Positions 26,546 through 35,044 of a DNA stretch of 64,000 nucleotides are shown in pieces. Origin of the DNA: Burkholderia pseudomultivorans (GTDB lineage: Bacteria; Pseudomonadota; Gammaproteobacteria; Burkholderiales; Burkholderiaceae); the NCBI RefSeq assembly GCF_001718415.1, contig NZ_CP013378.1, positions 1,054,001 to 1,118,000 on the forward strand, in the 5' to 3' direction. How positions within the stretch are numbered: the stretch's first letter is position 1; every line of letters begins with the position of its first letter. The translations under genes and the position numbers were made by a program. The notes below the pieces were generated by a model, which saw nothing but the letters and a program-made list of their open reading frames with translations, ran no database searches and was not told where the DNA came from.

Positions 26546-27600
26546 GGCCTGCTCACGCTCACGACGGCGGCGGGCGCCACCGCGGTGCGCGCCGCCACCG
26601 CGCGATGCACGGCGAGCGTCGCCGCGAGCGTGCGCGCCGCGTCGTCCGCCGAACACAGCGGCGCTTCGTCACCGGCGATCACCGCCGCGAAATGGCGCAG
26701 CTGCTCGTGGTAAGGGTCCGCCTCGTGCGGCGTGCAGCGCTCGACCGTCAGCGGCTCGTGCCAGCCCTTCGCGCCGCGGTACGTCCAGAGATCGAGCTGC
26801 GGCAGCGTGAGCGACGCATCGGTGCCGATCAGGAAATGGGTATTCACCTGCTGGCGCGGATAGTGCGCGGCCTCGCCCGCGGCGAGATCCCAGTTCCACG
26901 GCGACACCGCACAGTCCGACACGGCCAGCGTGCCGAGCGCGCCGCTGTCGAAGCGCAGCAGGACCGCGGCGGTGTCCTCGACGTCGAAACCGCGCACGCC
27001 GTTCGAGGTCTGCGCGCAGACTTCGACGATCTCGCCGAGCAGGAAACGCATGATGTCGATGTCGTGAATCAGGTTGATCAGCACGGGGCCGCCGCCTGCC
27101 TGGCGGCGCCACTCGACGTCGAAATACGCGTCGGGCTTGTAGAACGTCGCGAGCGCATTGGCCGCGACGGGCCGGCCGAGCCGACCGGACTGCACGATCT
27201 CGCGGGCGCGCCGCAGTATCGGATTGTGGCGACGATGGTGCCCGACCAGCAGCGGCACGCCGGCTTCGCGCGCGGCGCGGCTCAGGGCGGCCGCCGCGTC
27301 GACGCTGTCCGACACCGGTTTCTCGATCAGCGCGGGGACGCCGCGCGCGATGCATGCGAGGCCGACCGCCACGTGCGTCGCATTCGGCGTCGCGACGATC
27401 GCGCCGTCCGGACGCACCGCGTCGAGCATCGCCGCGTAGTCGGCGAACCAGCGCAACCCCTCGGCGCGCGCGAACTGCTCCGCCGCCGGCGACGGGTCCG
27501 CGATCGCCACCACCTCCACCTGCGGATGCACCCGCGCGCGCTCCACATGCATCCGTCCGATCGCACCAGCACCGATCACTGCCAGCCGTCTCCTTGCCAT
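26542..27600 (-). CDS. Gfo/Idh/MocA-family NAD(P)-dependent dehydrogenase
   Basis: This 352-residue protein has the N-terminal Rossmann motif AVIGAGAIGRMHVERA, the family signature LIEKPVSDSVDAAAALS and a C-terminal beta-sheet domain with the catalytic-region His in NLIHDIDIMRFLLGE. The family includes myo-inositol and glucose-fructose oxidoreductases. It is divergent from the Liv-type transporter operon across a 183-bp gap that carries an IclR-type box. The role, probably oxidation of a cyclic polyol or hydroxy acid, is inferred. Confidence 0.88.
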   Translation of the reverse strand: MARRRLAVIGAGAIGRMHVERARVHPQVEVVAIADPSPAAEQFARAEGLRWFADYAAMLDAVRPDGAIVATPNATHVAVGLACIARGVPALIEKPVSDSVDAAAALSRAAREAGVPLLVGHHRRHNPILRRAREIVQSGRLGRPVAANALATFYKPDAYFDVEWRRQAGGGPVLINLIHDIDIMRFLLGEIVEVCAQTSNGVRGFDVEDTAAVLLRFDSGALGTLAVSDCAVSPWNWDLAAGEAAHYPRQQVNTHFLIGTDASLTLPQLDLWTYRGAKGWHEPLTVERCTPHEADPYHEQLRHFAAVIAGDEAPLCSADDAARTLAATLAVHRAVAARTAVAPAAVVSVSRP

Positions 27601-27684
27601 CGCTTCATCTCCTTTTCGGGTTTACGACGCGTGTCCGCGACCAACCGGGTGAATACCCGGATTTCCTGAAATCATCTTTGATTG

Positions 27685-27699
27685 TTGAATGCTATTCCA
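27685..27699. promoter_or_regulatory. IclR-type box 3
   Basis: TTGAA-TGCTA-TTCCA matches the IclR consensus with one mismatch in the first half. It lies between the Gfo/Idh gene (-) and the ABC transporter operon (+), about 85 bp from each start codon. Confidence 0.5.
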
Positions 27700-27702
27700 G
27701 TT

Positions 27703-27716
27703 TGAACTAGAGTTCA
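27703..27716. promoter_or_regulatory. 14-bp palindrome next to IclR box 3
   Basis: TGAACT-AG-AGTTCA has perfect 6-bp arms and starts four bases after the IclR box. Its halves resemble degenerate TGGAA/TTCCA halves, so it may be a second, weaker IclR site or an independent operator. Confidence 0.35.
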
Positions 27717-27783
27717 CCAAAAATTTGCCGCGCGCCGCGATGGCGCGGCGTCGACCCATCACCGGGAACAGGAGCGCAGACAG

Positions 27784-29082
27784 ATGACGGACCAGCAGCA
27801 GCAGGACGACACCCTTTCCAGCCATCGGCGCGACGCGTCCGACAGCCCGGCGCCGTCGCGGCGCGCGTGGCTCGTGACCGCGGGCAAGGCGCTCGCGGGC
27901 GGCGCGGCGGCGCTGGCCGCGCCCGCGATCGTGCGCGCCCAGGGCGAGCAACCGCTGAAGCTCGGCCTGCTGATGGCCAAGCAGGGCGTATGGACCGAAC
28001 AGGGCGAAGTGATCGCCAACGGCGTCAAGCTCGCGCTCGACGACGCGGGCAATCACGCGCGCGGCCGCCGCATCGATCTCGTGTGGTACGACGAACCCAA
28101 TCCGCAGTCGGCGCAGCAGAACATGCAGAAGCTCGTCGAGCAGGACAAGGCGATCGCCGTGATCGGCGGCACCAACAGCGGCACGTCGCTGGCGATGTCG
28201 TCGGTCGCGTGGCGCACCAAAACGCCGTATATCGCGCCGAACGCCGCCGCGCGCGAGCTGACCGGCAGCAGCTGCAACCCGTATACGTTCCGCGTGCTGA
28301 GCCCGACGCCCGTCACCTGCCGCGCGCTCGCGCCGTCGCTGTTCGCGATCGGCAGGAAATGGCACTTCCTGGTCGCCAACTACGCGTACGGACAGGACAT
28401 CCAGCGCTCGATGTCCGACCTGCTGAAGCAGTCCGGCGGCACGATCACCGGCGCGGACGTCACGCCGCTGAACACGACCGATTTCAGCTCGTTCATCCTG
28501 AAGATCCGCCAGTCGAAGCCCGATGTCGTGCTGCTCGGGCTGCCGGGCGGCGACCTGTCGACGTTCCTGAAGCAATACGCGGAAATGGGCATGAAAGGCC
28601 GGATCCCGGTCGCGTGCCCGATCATCGGCGATTCGGATCTGTGGTCGATCAGCGTCGATGCGGCGACCGGCTACTACGGCAAGCCGTGGCACTTCAGCTC
28701 GCCCGGCCATTCGCCGGACGAAGTCGCGTTCGTCAAGCGCTACACGGCGAAGTACGGTAAGCCGCCCGCCGACAAGGCATGGATCGGCTGGTTCACGACG
28801 CGCGCGCTGCTGCAGGCGATCAACCAGGCGAAAAGCACGTCCGGCGCGGACATCGTGCAGAGCCTCGAGACCGTGCAGCTGGTCGACGGCAGCGGCCCTG
28901 CGCACTTCCGTCCATGGGACCACCAGCTGCTGCGGCGCTGGACCGTGTTCAAGGTGAAGGACCGGATCGCCGACAAATGGGACTGGCTCGACCCGATCTC
29001 CGTCGTGCCGCAGAACCCCGCCGAGCTCGACCGCCTGTACGGCACGCGTCAGGAGATCGGCTGCACGATGGCCGCGCGCTGA
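27784..29082 (+). CDS. Branched-chain/aromatic-type ABC transporter, periplasmic binding protein
   Basis: This 432-residue protein has a long N-terminal region with SRRAWLVTAGKALAGGAAAL and cleavage near VRA-QGE, resembling a Tat signal. The mature part is a type-1 periplasmic fold (Peripla_BP_6): LKLGLLMAKQGVW, ANGVKLALDDAGN, VIGGTNSGTSLAMSSVAWRT, NYAYGQDIQRSMSDLLKQ. Such proteins in catabolic islands often bind aromatic or alicyclic acids, not Leu/Ile/Val. It heads the importer operon behind an IclR-type box. Confidence 0.9.
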   Translation: MTDQQQQDDTLSSHRRDASDSPAPSRRAWLVTAGKALAGGAAALAAPAIVRAQGEQPLKLGLLMAKQGVWTEQGEVIANGVKLALDDAGNHARGRRIDLVWYDEPNPQSAQQNMQKLVEQDKAIAVIGGTNSGTSLAMSSVAWRTKTPYIAPNAAARELTGSSCNPYTFRVLSPTPVTCRALAPSLFAIGRKWHFLVANYAYGQDIQRSMSDLLKQSGGTITGADVTPLNTTDFSSFILKIRQSKPDVVLLGLPGGDLSTFLKQYAEMGMKGRIPVACPIIGDSDLWSISVDAATGYYGKPWHFSSPGHSPDEVAFVKRYTAKYGKPPADKAWIGWFTTRALLQAINQAKSTSGADIVQSLETVQLVDGSGPAHFRPWDHQLLRRWTVFKVKDRIADKWDWLDPISVVPQNPAELDRLYGTRQEIGCTMAAR

Positions 29083-29199
29083 CGGCGCGCCGCCGCATCG
29101 CCGGCGCATGCGCCGGCAAGCCTCGAGCGTATCCCGTGCACGCCGTCCGCCCCGCGCCCGCGCGGCGCGGGTTCGGCGGGCCGCATACTGGAGAAGGGC

Positions 29200-30069
29200 A
29201 TGGCAGAAATGGTGTTGTCCCAGGTCGCCAACGGACTGGTGCTGGGGTTTCTCTACGTGCTGCTCGCGATCGGACTGTCGATCATCTGCGGGCTGCTCGG
29301 CATCGTCAATTTCGCGCACGGCGCGCTGTTCGCGCTCGGCGCGTATTTCGCGATCGCGCTGTCGACGCAGTTCGGCTGGGCGGCCGTCGTGCTCGCGCCG
29401 CTGCTGGTCGCCGCGGTCGGCGTGCTGATCGAGGTGGTCTTCATCCGGCGGCTGTACGGCAAGGAGCCGCTGCTCAGCCTGATCGTCACGTTCGCGCTGT
29501 CGCTGCTGATCACCGCGCTGACGCGACTCGTGTGGGGCGCGGGCGGCCTGCCGTTCAGCCCGCCCGATGCGCTCGGCGGCCTGCTCGTCTACGGGCCGCT
29601 GCTGATCACGAAATACCGGCTGTTCGTGCTCGCCGCGACGGTCGCGATCCTCGTCGCGCTGTGGTGGTTCATGAACTACACGCCGTACGGGCGGATCCTG
29701 CGCGCCGGCAGCCGCGATCCGGAGATGGTCGGCCTGCTCGGCATCAACCTGCCGCGCGTGCTGACCGGCGCGTTCGCGCTCGGCGCGCTGCTCGCGGGCG
29801 CCGCCGGCGTGCTGGCTGCGCCGCTGCTCACGGTCACGCCGGGCATGGCGACCGCCGCGGTGATGCCCGCGTTCGTGATCGTCACGATCGGCGGCCTCGG
29901 CTCGTTCGCGGGCGCCGTGGTTGCGGGCCTGCTGGTCGGCATCGTGACCGCGCTGGCCGTGCAGTTCTTTCCCGAAGGCTCGTCGGTCGCGATGTACGTG
30001 CTGATGGCCGTCGTCCTGCTGGTACGCCCTCGCGGGCTGTTTGGCGAACGCTGGGAGCGCTTCGAATGA
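29200..30069 (+). CDS. ABC transporter permease, LivH type
   Basis: This 289-residue membrane protein has the LivH features LYVLLAIGLSIICGLLGIVN, FAHGALFALGAYFA and the ATPase-contact loop RAGSRDPEMVGLLGINLPRV. It starts 117 bp after the binding-protein gene. Its stop overlaps the next ATG (ATGA), so it is translationally coupled to the fused permease/ATPase protein that completes the importer. Confidence 0.93.
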   Translation: MAEMVLSQVANGLVLGFLYVLLAIGLSIICGLLGIVNFAHGALFALGAYFAIALSTQFGWAAVVLAPLLVAAVGVLIEVVFIRRLYGKEPLLSLIVTFALSLLITALTRLVWGAGGLPFSPPDALGGLLVYGPLLITKYRLFVLAATVAILVALWWFMNYTPYGRILRAGSRDPEMVGLLGINLPRVLTGAFALGALLAGAAGVLAAPLLTVTPGMATAAVMPAFVIVTIGGLGSFAGAVVAGLLVGIVTALAVQFFPEGSSVAMYVLMAVVLLVRPRGLFGERWERFE

Positions 30070-32627
30070 AACTCGGCCATCTGACCCGGCACCCGGTCGC
30101 GGTGCTGACCCTCTCGCTGATCGTCGTGTCGCTCGCGCTCACCGCGACCGGCACACCGCTCGAACGCGCGACGCAGATCGCGATCTACACGCTGTACGGG
30201 ATGGGCGTGAACCTGCTCGTCGCCTATACGGGGCTCGTGCCGTTCGGCGCATCGGTGTTCTTCGGCACGGCCACCTATCTGGTCGCCGTGTCGCTGCTGC
30301 GCGTGCTCGGCAACGAGGTGCTCGCGCTCGCGGCCAGCGTGATCGTGACGACCGTGCTGGCCGCGCTGATCGGCGCGATCGTGTTGCGCCGGCGCGGGCT
30401 GTACTTCTCGCTGCTCACGCTCGCCTGCTCGCAGATCGCGTTCGAGATCGCGTTCAAGTGGACCGACGTGACCGGCGGCGAAAACGGCCTGCAGAACGTG
30501 CCGCGCCCGACCTTCCCGACGGCCACCGGCTTCCACGTGTTCGCGTGCGTGACGGTGATCGCCGTGGCCTGGCTGCTGTGGCGCATGGTGCACGCGCCGT
30601 TCGGGCGCGCGCTGCAGGCGTTGCGCGACAACGAGCAGCGCGCGGCGAGCCTCGGCTACGACACCTACCGGCTCAAGCTGCACGCCTTCGTGATCTCGGC
30701 GGCCGTGATCGGCTATGCGGGCGGCCTGCTGTGCCTGATGCTGCAGGGCGCGTATGCGAACAACCTGAGCTGGGAACACGCGGGCGACAGCCTGCTGATG
30801 ACGGTGCTCGGCGGCGTCCACCAGTTTCTCGGGCCGCTATGGGGTGCAATCGCGTTCATCCTGCTCGAGGACAAGCTGAGCAGCCTCACCGAGCACTGGT
30901 GGCTGATCTTCGCGCCGATCGTCATCGCGTTCGCGTTCTTCTCGCCCGAAGGCATCCACGGCATCGTGCAGCGCGTGCTGCGGCGCTCGCGCTGGACACT
31001 CGTGCGCGACACGATTCCCGCGCGTCCCGACGTCATCGCACCGTATCGCGCAAGCCGCATCGACTCCGATCCCGCTACGCCGGTGCTGAGCGTGCGCGGC
31101 CTGTCGAAGCGGTTCGGCTCGCTGGTGACCGCCGACCGGATCGACCTCGACGTCCATCCGTACCGGCTGCACAGCTTCATCGGCCCGAACGGCGCGGGCA
31201 AGACCACCTTCTTCAACATGCTGACCGGCGTGCTGTCGCCGAGCGCCGGCACGATCACGTTCGACGGCCGCGACGTGACGAAGCTCGCGATGTTCCGGCG
31301 CGTGCGGCTCGGCATGAGCCGCTCGTTCCAGATCCTCAGTGTGTTCCGCAACCTGACCGTGTTCGAGAACGTGCGCGTCGCCGTGCAGGCCGCGCAGCAC
31401 GATCGCCTCGGCCTGTGGCGCGACGCGCACACGCTCGACGAACAGAATGCGCAGACCTGGTCGCTGCTCGCGGCGGTCGGCCTCGTCGAGCGCGCGGCAC
31501 ACGCGTGCGAAAGCCTGTCGCACGGCGAGCAGCGCCTGCTCGAAATCGCGCTGTCGCTCGCGACGCGCGCACGACTGCTGCTGCTCGACGAGCCGCTCGC
31601 CGGTCTCGCCGAAGCCGATCGCGTGCGCGTCGCCGCGATCATTCGCGAGCTCGCGAACCATCACGCGGTGCTGCTGGTCGAGCATGACATCGACCGCGTG
31701 CTGACGATCTCCGATCGCGTCAGCGTGCTGCATCGCGGCCGGCTGATCGCGGACGGCTCGCCCGCCGAGGTCGCGCGCCACCCGGAAGTGATCGAAGCGT
31801 ACCTCGGTCATGCGAAGGGCGAACGGCCGGTCGATGCACGGCTGGCCGCGCGCGACGACGAACGTCGCGTGCACGACGGCGCGGCGGCCGCGCGCCGGCC
31901 GCTGCTCCGTCTCGAGCGCGTGACGGCAGGTTACGCCGGCAACACGATCCTCGACGGCATCGACATCACGCTGCACGAAGGCGAAGTGGTCGCGATCCTC
32001 GGCCGCAACGGCGTCGGCAAGACGACGACACTACGCGCCGCGACCGGCGTCGCCGACGTCACGGCCGGGCGCATCACGTTCGACGGCCACGACATCACCG
32101 GCCGCCCCGCGCACGAGATCAACCGCCTCGGCCTCGCGATGGTGCCCGAGGGCCGCCGGCTGTTCCCGAACCTCACCGTCGCGGAAAACCTGCGACTCGC
32201 CGCGCGCAGGGGCGGCGCGAGCCTCGACGAGATGTTCGCACTGTTCCCGCGCCTCGCGACGCGCAAGGACGCGCGCGCCGAACACCTGTCGGGCGGCGAG
32301 CGGCAGATGGTGGCGATCGCGCGCGCGCTGATGGCGCCCGCGAAGGCGATCCTGCTCGACGAGCCGTTCGAAGGGCTCGCGCCCGCCGTCGTGCAGGAAG
32401 TGCTCGACGCGGTCGTGAAGCTGCGCGAGCGCGCGAGCGTGGTGATCGTCGAACACCAGGCCGACATGGTGCTGCCGATCGCCGACCGCGCGTACGTGCT
32501 CGTCAACGGCCGCGTCGCCCATGAAAGCAGCGCGGCCGCGCTCGAACAGGACGCGGCCACGCAGGCAAGACTGCTCGGCATCGTGCACGACGATGCCGGT
32601 TCAACCCTGGAGATGAAATCAGCATGA
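30066..32627 (+). CDS. Fused LivM permease-LivG ATPase-LivF ATPase protein
   Basis: This 853-residue single reading frame holds three normally separate importer parts. Residues 1 to about 325 are a LivM-type permease (LYGMGVNLLVAYTGLVPFGA, LRDNEQRAASLGYDT). From about 339 there is a LivG ATPase with Walker A GPNGAGKT (373-380), signature LSHGEQRLLEIA and Walker B LLLLDEPLAGL. From about 613 there is a LivF ATPase with Walker A GRNGVGKT (646-653), signature LSGGERQMVAIA and Walker B ILLDEPFEGLAP. All motifs look functional. The domains follow normal gene order, so the fusion likely arose by loss of stop codons. It is coupled to the AroE-like gene downstream by an ATGA overlap. Confidence 0.93.
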   Translation: MKLGHLTRHPVAVLTLSLIVVSLALTATGTPLERATQIAIYTLYGMGVNLLVAYTGLVPFGASVFFGTATYLVAVSLLRVLGNEVLALAASVIVTTVLAALIGAIVLRRRGLYFSLLTLACSQIAFEIAFKWTDVTGGENGLQNVPRPTFPTATGFHVFACVTVIAVAWLLWRMVHAPFGRALQALRDNEQRAASLGYDTYRLKLHAFVISAAVIGYAGGLLCLMLQGAYANNLSWEHAGDSLLMTVLGGVHQFLGPLWGAIAFILLEDKLSSLTEHWWLIFAPIVIAFAFFSPEGIHGIVQRVLRRSRWTLVRDTIPARPDVIAPYRASRIDSDPATPVLSVRGLSKRFGSLVTADRIDLDVHPYRLHSFIGPNGAGKTTFFNMLTGVLSPSAGTITFDGRDVTKLAMFRRVRLGMSRSFQILSVFRNLTVFENVRVAVQAAQHDRLGLWRDAHTLDEQNAQTWSLLAAVGLVERAAHACESLSHGEQRLLEIALSLATRARLLLLDEPLAGLAEADRVRVAAIIRELANHHAVLLVEHDIDRVLTISDRVSVLHRGRLIADGSPAEVARHPEVIEAYLGHAKGERPVDARLAARDDERRVHDGAAAARRPLLRLERVTAGYAGNTILDGIDITLHEGEVVAILGRNGVGKTTTLRAATGVADVTAGRITFDGHDITGRPAHEINRLGLAMVPEGRRLFPNLTVAENLRLAARRGGASLDEMFALFPRLATRKDARAEHLSGGERQMVAIARALMAPAKAILLDEPFEGLAPAVVQEVLDAVVKLRERASVVIVEHQADMVLPIADRAYVLVNGRVAHESSAAALEQDAATQARLLGIVHDDAGSTLEMKSA

Positions 32628-33466
32628 CTTCCCCCCTGACCGCGCCCGTTCCCGTTTCGCTCGACGAAGGCCTGAGCGGCGCGACGCGCATCCACTTCAT
32701 CGTCGGCGACCCGATTGCGCAGGTGCGTTCGCCGCAAGGCGTGACGGCCGCGCTGCGCGAAGCCGGGCGCGATGCGCTCGTGGTCCCTGCCCACGTCGCG
32801 CCGGACGATCTCGCGGCGTTCTTCGCGGGCGTGTCGCCGATGCGCAATGTCGACGGCGTGATCGTCACCGTCCCGCACAAGTTCAGCGCGGCCGCGTTCT
32901 GCACGAGCCTGTCCGACGAAGCTGCGTTCCTCGGCGCGGTGAACACGCTGCGCCGCACGGCCGACGGCGGCTGGCACGGCGGCATGTTCGACGGCACCGG
33001 CTTCGTCGCCGCGCTCGCCGATGCCGGCTGCGACCTGCGCGGGCAGCGCGCGCTGCTGGTCGGCGCGGGCGGCGCCGGTTCGGCGATCGGCCACGCGCTG
33101 GTGATGGCGGGCGCCGCGTCCATCGAGGTGCGCGACAACGACGCCGTGCGCGCCGGCGCACTCGTCGGACGGCTCGCCGCACTGCAGCGCGGCGCGGTGC
33201 GCATCGCCACCGAGGAGGTCGCGCCCGAGGCGTTCGACGTGATCGTCAATGCGTCGCCGATGGGCATGCGCGCGGACGATCCGCTGCCTGTCGACGTGTC
33301 GCGCGTGCCGGCCACCACGTTCGTCGGCGACGTCGTCACGAAGCCGCCGCTGACACCCTTCATCGAAGCGGCGCGCGCACGCGGCTGCCGCACCGTCACC
33401 GGCACGCAGATGTTCGCGCGCGTGTGCGACCGCATGGTCGCGTTCCTGACGGAATCCGCCGCATGA
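32624..33466 (+). CDS. Shikimate-dehydrogenase-like (AroE family) enzyme
   Basis: This 280-residue protein has the AroE fold. The catalytic pair is present as Lys86 in VTVPHKFSAA and Asp123 in MFDGTGF, and the cofactor loop is GAGGAGSAIG. The substrate Ser-x-Ser near the N-terminus is altered to QVRSPQ. It overlaps the transporter gene by ATGA, so it is part of a catabolic operon and unlikely to be the biosynthetic aroE. Members of this branch oxidise quinate, shikimate or related cyclic hydroxy acids; the substrate here is unknown. Confidence 0.87.
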   Translation: MTSPLTAPVPVSLDEGLSGATRIHFIVGDPIAQVRSPQGVTAALREAGRDALVVPAHVAPDDLAAFFAGVSPMRNVDGVIVTVPHKFSAAAFCTSLSDEAAFLGAVNTLRRTADGGWHGGMFDGTGFVAALADAGCDLRGQRALLVGAGGAGSAIGHALVMAGAASIEVRDNDAVRAGALVGRLAALQRGAVRIATEEVAPEAFDVIVNASPMGMRADDPLPVDVSRVPATTFVGDVVTKPPLTPFIEAARARGCRTVTGTQMFARVCDRMVAFLTESAA

Positions 33467-33595
33467 GCGCCTGCGCGATGCGCGCACGCCCGAGCCTGCC
33501 CGGACGCCGCGTGCGCCGCTGATCCGCTTTCGCTGTACGACGGCGGCGCGCCGCGCCGCCGTCCCCGTATCGCCACAACAATCAGGAGACACCCG

Positions 33596-34816
33596 ATGAA
33601 ACATCGTCGTACCGCCCCCCGCGCGCTCGCGGCCGGCGCCGCACTGCTCGCCGCCTCGCCTGCGTTCGCGCAGTCGAGCGTCACGCTCTATGGCGTCGTC
33701 GACAACGGCATCGCATACCAGAGCAGCCAGACGACGCTCGGCTCCGCCGCCGGCGGCCATGCGTCGGTGAAGATGGTGACCGGCGTATGGGCCGGCAGCC
33801 GCTTCGGCGTCAAGGGCTCGGAAGACCTCGGCGGCGGCACGAAGGCCGTGTTCGTGCTCGAATCGGGCCTCAACTCCGCAAACGGCGCGCAGCAGTACAC
33901 CGACGCGATGTTCGGCCGCCAGGCGTGGGTCGGCTTCACGAACCCCGCGTATGGCTCGCTGACGTTCGGCCGCCAATACGCGTCGTATTACCAGCTCCTT
34001 TCACCGTACAGCCCGACCAACTGGCTGACCGGCTTCTTCGGCGCGCATCCCGGCGATATCGACGGACTCGACACGATCTATCGCGCCAACAACACGATCG
34101 AGTACACGTCGCCGAGGCTCTACGGTTTCACGTTCGGCGGCTCGTATTCGCTCGGCGGCGTCGCGGGCAGCATGAACGCCGGTTCGACCTGGACCACCGC
34201 GATCCAGTACGCGAACGGCCCGCTCGGGATGGCGGTCGGCTTTTCGCGGATCAACAACTCGACGCCCGGCGGCGGCGCGTTCGGCGCGAATTCGACGACG
34301 TCGAACAACGGCGCACAGGCGGGTGTGTCCGCGCTCACGAACGGCTATCAGACCGCGCAGGCGCAACAGCGCTTCGCGGTCGGCGCGAGCTATGCGTTCA
34401 ACGATGCATGGGACGTGTCGGCGACCTATTCGAACGTGCAGTACATCCCGGGCGCCGGCTCGAAGTTCGCGCAGACGGCGATCTTCAATACCGGCGGCCT
34501 CGTGCTGCACTGGAAGCCGGGCACCGCGTGGGATCTCGGCGCGGGCTACAGCTTCACGCGCGCGACCAAGGCCAACGGCATCACGAACGCGGCGCAGTAT
34601 CAGCAGTTCAACCTGTCGCAGTACTACGCGTTGTCGAAGCGCACCGGCCTCTATGCGCTCGAGGCGTACCAGCGTGCGAACGGCACCACGCTCGGCACGA
34701 ACGGCAGCGGCCAGATCATCGCCGCGACCGCAACGCTCGGCGACGGCTTCAACTCGGCGCCGTCGTCGACGCGCAGCCAGTTCGCGGCTGGCGTCGGCAT
34801 CGTGCACCGGTTCTGA
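33596..34816 (+). CDS. Trimeric outer-membrane porin (Burkholderia OmpC-like)
   Basis: This 406-residue protein has a signal peptide ending SPAFA-QSS and the gram-negative porin pattern of beta-proteobacteria: SSVTLYGVVDNGIAYQ at the mature N-terminus, RFGVKGSEDLGGGTKAVFVLESGL, FGRQAWVGFTNPAYGSLTFG and a C-terminal aromatic GIVHRF. It forms a 16-stranded outer-membrane channel. Its position after the importer operon suggests it admits the same solute; the 129-bp gap before it shows no clear promoter. Confidence 0.93.
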   Translation: MKHRRTAPRALAAGAALLAASPAFAQSSVTLYGVVDNGIAYQSSQTTLGSAAGGHASVKMVTGVWAGSRFGVKGSEDLGGGTKAVFVLESGLNSANGAQQYTDAMFGRQAWVGFTNPAYGSLTFGRQYASYYQLLSPYSPTNWLTGFFGAHPGDIDGLDTIYRANNTIEYTSPRLYGFTFGGSYSLGGVAGSMNAGSTWTTAIQYANGPLGMAVGFSRINNSTPGGGAFGANSTTSNNGAQAGVSALTNGYQTAQAQQRFAVGASYAFNDAWDVSATYSNVQYIPGAGSKFAQTAIFNTGGLVLHWKPGTAWDLGAGYSFTRATKANGITNAAQYQQFNLSQYYALSKRTGLYALEAYQRANGTTLGTNGSGQIIAATATLGDGFNSAPSSTRSQFAAGVGIVHRF

Positions 34817-34929
34817 ACGACGCCGGCGGCTTCGTTCGTCGCTTTGACGCTTTGACGCCCGCGCATGCGGGCGTGTTCGTTTTGCGTCCCGCGACGGAAC
34901 GCGGTCGGCCTGCCCGCATCGCACTTTTT

Positions 34930-34944
34930 TAGAACACTATTCCA
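34930..34944. promoter_or_regulatory. IclR-type box 4
   Basis: TAGAA-CACTA-TTCCA has one mismatch to the TGGAA-N5-TTCCA consensus and resembles box 1. It lies about 100 bp upstream of the second FAD gene and 28 bp from box 5, so two dimers could bind side by side. The gap 34817-35044 holds no gene. Confidence 0.55.
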
Positions 34945-34957
34945 CTTTTAGATTTAT

Positions 34958-34972
34958 TGGAATAACATTCCA
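34958..34972. promoter_or_regulatory. IclR-type box 5
   Basis: TGGAA-TAACA-TTCCA is an exact match in both halves of the IclR consensus. It is placed 28 bp after box 4 and about 72 bp before the ATG of the second FAD gene, in a notably AT-rich stretch. Confidence 0.6.
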
Positions 34973-35044
34973 CAATCATCAAGACATCGTCCGCCGCGCG
35001 TCGAATCGGTACGCGCGGCGGCACGGAACGAAGGAGACGTGGAC

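Noticed and set aside
28779..30065. Extension of the LivM-G-F fusion upstream in the same open frame
   Set aside because: That stretch overlaps the binding-protein and LivH genes in another frame; the ATG at 30066 with ATGA coupling is the natural start.
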